From Typha latifolia (Eukaryota; Streptophyta; Magnoliopsida; Poales; Typhaceae), in the NCBI GenBank assembly GCA_019914945.1, contig CM034112.1, positions 705,001-769,000 on the forward strand: DNA of 64,000 nucleotides. Direction: 5' to 3'. A program made the translations under genes and the position numbers. Below are positions 56,012 to 64,000 of this stretch, piece by piece (position 1 is the first letter of the stretch; the number at the start of each line of letters is the position of its first letter). Under the pieces are notes generated by a model. That model was not told the origin of the DNA and searched no databases. It saw only the letters and a program-made list of their open reading frames with translations.

Positions 56012-57477
56012 ATGGCTAAGGTGAGCCGAACTATTGGTGATTAGTTATAAGATAGCGATTTTTACATCTAACGCTCGGTTACCTTCCCTGCAGAAGAAGG
56101 GAGGAGGAGGCGGCGGAGGAGGAAGTGGTGGAGGTGGCGGAGGAGAAGCGAAAAAAGCGGCGGCGGGGGTGGAAATGAAGGAGGCGAAGGAGACGAAGGA
56201 GAACGGCGCCGGGGAGAAGAACAACGACGGCACGATCACCGCCGTCCTGAAGGTCGACATGCATTGCGAGGGTTGCGCCAAGAAGATCCGCAAATCCATC
56301 AAAGGCTTCGAAGGTTATCCCTATCCAGATCTCTATTCTACTGTTTCGAGAATAATGACCTCGAATAGGACGATGAATAAGCTATCCGATGCTATGCAGG
56401 GGTGGAGGGCGTGAAGGCGGAGATAGCGAGCGGTAAGCTCACTGTGGTGGGGAAGATGGATCCATGGAAGCTTCGGGAGCGAGTTGAAACGAAGACGAAG
56501 AAGAAGGTCGACCTCGTGTCCCCCATCAAACCCTCGAAAAAAGACAACAAGGCCCCTACCGCCAATGGCGACAACCAAAAGCCCCCAAATGACCCGCAAA
56601 AGCCCAACGACAACAAGAAGCCCAAGGATAAGGACAAACCCGTAATTTCACGCCTTCCAATTTTCTTATCCAGATTAATCTTTATTACAAAATTGTGCTG
56701 TAGTGTTATGTATTCTTATTTTCTTTTCTAGCCCGTGGTAGTGACGACGGTGGTGCTAAAGATGGGGCTCCACTGCGACGGATGCATACAGCGCATCCGA
56801 AGAGCCATCTCCAAAATTAAAGGTATGTTTAATCTGAAATGACAAAAATACCCATGCATGAACGTTTTTGGGCTGCATTTCTCTGTGAGAACATATAGGC
56901 ATAAGTGTAATTCAAATAAAAAAAAGACGGAAGTGTTAGTCTTAGCCTTCTGTGTACCGTCGGATCAGTACGCTTCCCTTTCTGGGCGTACAAAATCTGA
57001 CAGTAGCGAATCACTGCAGGCTTTTTTATTAAGAAGAAAGAAGAATTTCCATTGACGAATATACCCTTTGGTGGTTACTAGATTTACCATAACGCCCTCT
57101 TCCTTTTAGGAGTGGAGCAAGTGGTGGTGGACGCCGAGAAAGATCTGGTCACCGTCAAGGGCACCATGGAGGCGAAGGCACTGCCGGAGGCGGTGAGGGT
57201 AAAGCTTAAGCGGCCGGTGGAGGTCGTGACGCCGAAGAAGGCAGAGAGAAATGAGAAGGACGAGAAGAAGGAGAAGGGAGAGAAGAAGGCGGAGAAGGAG
57301 CCGGAGAAGCCGAATCCGGCAACTGCGGCGGCTGCCGCGGCGGCGGCGGCGGCGGCGGAGATGAATAGGATGGATTACTACTACGGGGGATATGGACCAT
57401 ATGGTTCCCGCATCGAGTTGGTCCACGCGCCGCAGCTGTTTAGCGATGAGAACCCCAACGCCTGCTCCGTAATGTGA
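56012..57477 (+). CDS. HIPP: Heavy-metal-associated isoprenylated plant protein, two HMA domains
   Basis: Five exons (56012-56020, 56094-56313, 56400-56641, 56732-56822, 57110-57477) encode 309 residues. After M-A-K and a glycine-rich run comes HMA 1 (VDMHCEGCAKKI), then a Lys/Pro/Asn-rich linker, HMA 2 (MGLHCDGCIQRI), a Lys/Glu-rich stretch with a poly-alanine run, and the C-terminus ENPNACSVM. CSVM is a CaaX box, so farnesylation and membrane association are expected. Both metal sites are the standard x-x-C-x-x-C type, unlike genes A-C. HIPPs bind Cu, Zn or Cd and act in metal homeostasis and stress or pathogen responses (family knowledge). Both HMA domains are split by an intron at the same place, after F-E-G in HMA 1 and I-K-G in HMA 2, which supports an internal duplication. 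Confidence 0.95.
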
Positions 57478-60400
57478 AACGGCGTTCCCATTTTGCACTC
57501 CTACCAAAACGGCAACAGTTTTTTGAAAGATTTTTTGCTTTTGTTTCCAACTTCCAGTGCGTCCTCTTCTTTTTCTTTTTCTTTTCTATTTTGAGATCCT
57601 TATTAAGGTGTAAATCCTTTTTGCATGGTCGTATCGGGCTTTGGACGGTGTCAATCAGAAAGCTTCTCGTAATTTGATCATAAATACTTTTGTTTTTTTG
57701 GAAAGACTGTGATAATTAAGATTAAACTGCTATTAGGTGATGGTGTAGATTAGTATATATTTATATATACAGGGAATGATGGTTGGTTTATGATCTTATT
57801 TTATTCAACACCTAAAATTTATGCCAATATTAATAATTGTCTTGGTTGCGGCACGTTTAGTCCACCACATTTATATGCAAAGTGAGGATTGGTGGAAAAG
57901 TACACAAAAATAAACCACCTACTTCCGCATCCACTTCTACTCATCTTTCCTCTGACCATAGTCTTTCATTTTAATTTAAATAAAGCTTAACTCTTCTCTG
58001 CCAACGAAAAACAAAATGCCAGATTCTGAATAAATATGGCCACAAAGTTGTTCTGCTAGGGTTTCAAAATTTTCTCTCTTGTCCGGTTTTCTCTCTCCAG
58101 TGTTACTATCAATATTTTCTTCTCCATCGCTATCTCCTAGCAAATTTAGCTAAATAAGAGGGGGAGGCATTCTCTTTTCTCCGAAGGATGCTTTTTATTC
58201 TCTCTTTTATTCTCTCCTTCTCTCTTAATATCGTCAGAGTTCACTTCTAATTATCGTTGTTGTCTTATGATTTTTTTTTATCTACAAGTGTCAACTACAC
58301 TATTCGAATGTTATTATCTATCTCTCTTAATTTCTACCGGCACCACGTTTGTTCTCTCACTCTCACCTTTCTATTTACTGTCATAATTCGCTGTAATTGC
58401 ATCTACCTCTCCGTCCTCAGCTATTACTCTTTGCCACTCCGTCCTCATTGTTATCGTGTTATCTCTCTTCCTTATCGGTGATTAGATGTTGAAGACAATA
58501 TTTTACGGAATTAGAATCACTTTTCTTCTATTTTATTTTTCTAACTACAGTTACAGTTGTGTTTGTGGGTATTTTTTTAAAATCATATATGTCTTCTCAG
58601 CTTGTTGTTTTTTTTTGCCGTACCGATAACGGGGACTATTTCAAAATATTCTTTTATTTACCAAGCTTGTAATAACCATTTTGATTAATTAGATCTACTT
58701 GCCTACGGACTGTCTATAAATTTTTTTATTATGGGTTAGTTTATCAAGAACACTCCAAGCATTTCACCTCCATAAGTAATTAAAAAAAAAAAACTTAGTG
58801 CGAATAAGAGGCATATTCTGCCACCCATATATCACTTAGCTTAGTCCAAAGATTTGACCAATACCAATTCTTGAATCAAGGGTAATTATTAATGTGAGAA
58901 CGTGGAGAACTCTGAACTGAATTAAATGCCACAGGTAATTAATTATTTGATGGGCAATGCATAATTAATAGATTAATAGACTCTTAGACATAGAATACGA
59001 ATACTTGGGCAACTGATTAGCGTACAACTACACTAATTGTACCAGCCTTCCACCGAGGAACGCCTAGCATTGGATACCAACTACTATTACAAGGTACTAG
59101 CTAATGCTTATTGCTCAATAGCCAACGCTGTTTATAATTATTAGAAAATATAACATTATACCCTCTGAAGTTTTAACTAAGTTTATAATTATTAGTTATT
59201 TTATCCAACGTTGACGGTGTCTCTGTCTCTTAATGTTAGAATTTTTAATTCTTAATTTTCTTTAATTTTTTTGGGTATTACTGAAAACACTCTGACTTCT
59301 TTTTTTGATTATATGTTTATTTAGCATAAGTAGTGTTCTTTAAGTCAATTATAGTTTCAGTTCAATGGTGATACATCCACACAAACAAAGATGGGAAATT
59401 TTTTACAATTTCAATAAAAAAAAATAGTTGTTGGGTTCTAGGGTCTAAGGTGAAATACATCAATTAGCACCAAATACACGTACTCAACTGGGCTTTAGAC
59501 TAGTTTGCAGCTCTATCGCAATCCAGCGTACACAACTCTGTGCAATGCTAAGAGACTGGAAACATAAAATCTCAAACCACTATTAAAATATACCACCACT
59601 ATACTACAAAATAAAGAAAAATATTAAAATAAAAACAAACCAAAACATAAAACACGTTGAACCCGATATTAGTCACCCTACTGGCAAGCAAAAAATTGTA
59701 GTGACCGCAGAAGAGACGACAGAGCAAATAGTGGTGGAGGAGATAGTACTACAGTTGACACTTGTGATAGACTTTACCCTCTCATTGAGGAAGGAGAGCA
59801 CCTATGTTGACTTCAAAGGATCTAACCTTGAGGAAATAGTGGAGGACAAGTCCGACAAAGAGAGCGAAGCATGAGAAGGTTCTGGTTGGAAGACAATGAA
59901 GAAGGTAACGCGCAACAAAGGAAAGAACCGATTAAGCAGGAAGGAGGAAAGAAGTTTACGGCGGTGGTCCCTCCTGCTACATTGGACGAAGAAAACATGG
60001 ACCTTTTTATATTGTTGTTAAAATAGGAGGGAGTAAAATAAATTTAATCGTAAATAAATTCAGCTTTTCTTCAAGGATAACAAGATTAACATCAAGTTGT
60101 CAATTAATCCAAGCATAGTAAATCGAAGTGAAAAATAGAATTTGGATTTTGGATTTGGTTCCAGGTTCAAATCCAAGAGACAAATAGGACGGGGCTTGAG
60201 AAATTTTGCCGGACGAGGCCCAATCATCCGACCCGCTATGCTCAGGAAGGCCAGAAGACGAATTAAATGCGTTTCAGGAGGAACACTGTGGCCAGTTAAT
60301 CAGGTGGGCCCACTTTCTGGCTCAATGTAATCATTCCAAGTGGCTACCGGATAGAGTGGACCTAGACATCATGATGGCCATGTCTATGTGCATGATATGG

Positions 60401-60530
60401 ATGGATGATGTCCATGATCAAATGATATTTATGAAAACAGGCGTTGCCGTGGGGGCACCTGCCACGCCATCTCCGACCAAGAAAGATTAATTTTAATGAC
60501 ATTAGTAAATTAAAGGAGATTTTACTTTAT
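57478..60530. other. Long intergenic region upstream of CDC48
   Basis: 57478-57800 is the HIPP 3' UTR. 59690-60010 holds frame fragments of coding-like composition (an open stretch ending TGA at about 59874 and another ending TAG at about 60027), interrupted and unrecognised, most likely a decayed mobile element. Frames at 60142-60490 show no family. The rest is AT-rich. Confidence 0.45.
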
Positions 60531-60612
60531 GGATTCGGATCCACATATACCAGATCCGCTAGCAATGCTGCGAATCGTGGATCTCTATGATCACCACAGA
60601 GGATCCGAATCC
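60531..60612. repeat. Nested 82-bp inverted repeat (potential cruciform)
   Basis: Perfect 12-bp outer arms GGATTCGGATCC (60531-60542) and GGATCCGAATCC (60601-60612) enclose AGATCC/GGATCT and, inside that, AGCA/TGCT. It lies about 265 bp before the CDC48 start codon. It could be a small foldback element or a regulatory structure. Confidence 0.8.
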
Positions 60613-60779
60613 GGTTGTGAGCAACCTTGACATAGGCACATAGCCACGTATGAATTCCATGCGCTGCCGTTCCATTTAGTTTTGATATCCATCCAACGGT
60701 TCCTATTGACTGATGCTTTCTTCTCGGGTCACCTCACAAATGCATAGTCTAACCTAACTTGGGAAGTGATCGAGGTCTT

Positions 60780-60791
60780 TATTTATAAATA
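60780..60791 (+). promoter_or_regulatory. Putative CDC48 TATA box
   Basis: A TATTTATAAATA run about 90 bp upstream of the CDC48 ATG, followed by a pyrimidine-rich leader, fits a plant core promoter. Confidence 0.5.
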
Positions 60792-60876
60792 TCTAACCCC
60801 CTATTCCTCCGAGCCCTCGCTACTTCCACTTCTCTCCTGTCGATTCCCTTCTCTTCTGCTTCCGAGTTGCGATCCA

Positions 60877-64000
<3,124 letters not shown>

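Overview
The window is nuclear DNA from a flowering plant. Genes have many introns with GT..AG borders, lie far apart in AT-rich DNA with long GA/CT and TA microsatellites, and belong to plant-specific families (wall-associated kinase, R2R3-MYB, CSLA, HIPP, SMAP1). The very GC-rich last exons of the ABCB1 gene beside AT-rich introns suggest a monocot. That taxonomic guess is an inference and no species is claimed.

Layout: 1-1520 is the 3' part of a purple acid phosphatase. 2814-2999 is a 61-residue SMAP1-type acidic protein. 7903-10284 is a wall-associated receptor-like kinase. 11107-14671 (minus) is a nine-exon METTL21-type methyltransferase. 15296-15379 is an intron-containing tRNA-Tyr(GUA). 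18369-19567 is an R2R3-MYB of the RAX/MYB36 type. 22220-24740 holds two U6 snRNA genes (minus) inside a local duplication. 29291-34815 is the auxin transporter ABCB1. 37145-38548 (minus) is a ZNF593/Bud20 ribosome-biogenesis zinc finger. 40344-43504 is a CSLA mannan synthase. 45123-48030 is chloroplast dihydrodipicolinate reductase, with a broken copy of the ZNF593 5' end in front of it. 49353-57477 holds four heavy-metal-associated (HMA) domain genes on the same strand. 60877 to the window edge is the 5' part of CDC48.

The most unusual region is the HMA cluster. Three neighbouring single-HMA genes share a C-x-C-x-x-C metal-site variant instead of M-x-C-x-x-C. They lack an isoprenylation box. 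Two of them carry a C-terminal charged, coiled-coil-like tail. One has lost the intron that splits the HMA domain in the other copies, and another has a different last exon whose 3' flank resembles the 3' flank of the upstream reductase gene. The fourth gene is a conventional two-HMA farnesylated HIPP. Other second-look items are the U6 duplication, a 147-bp near-identical tandem repeat, a nested 82-bp inverted repeat before CDC48, two dispersed repeat families, an isolated cluster of TGACGT and TTATC motifs, and repeated GA/CT tracts just before start codons.

The genes do not form one pathway; this is an ordinary plant gene neighbourhood. All exon borders were read by eye from splice consensus, reading-frame continuity and family resemblance. 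No alignment or database search was run.
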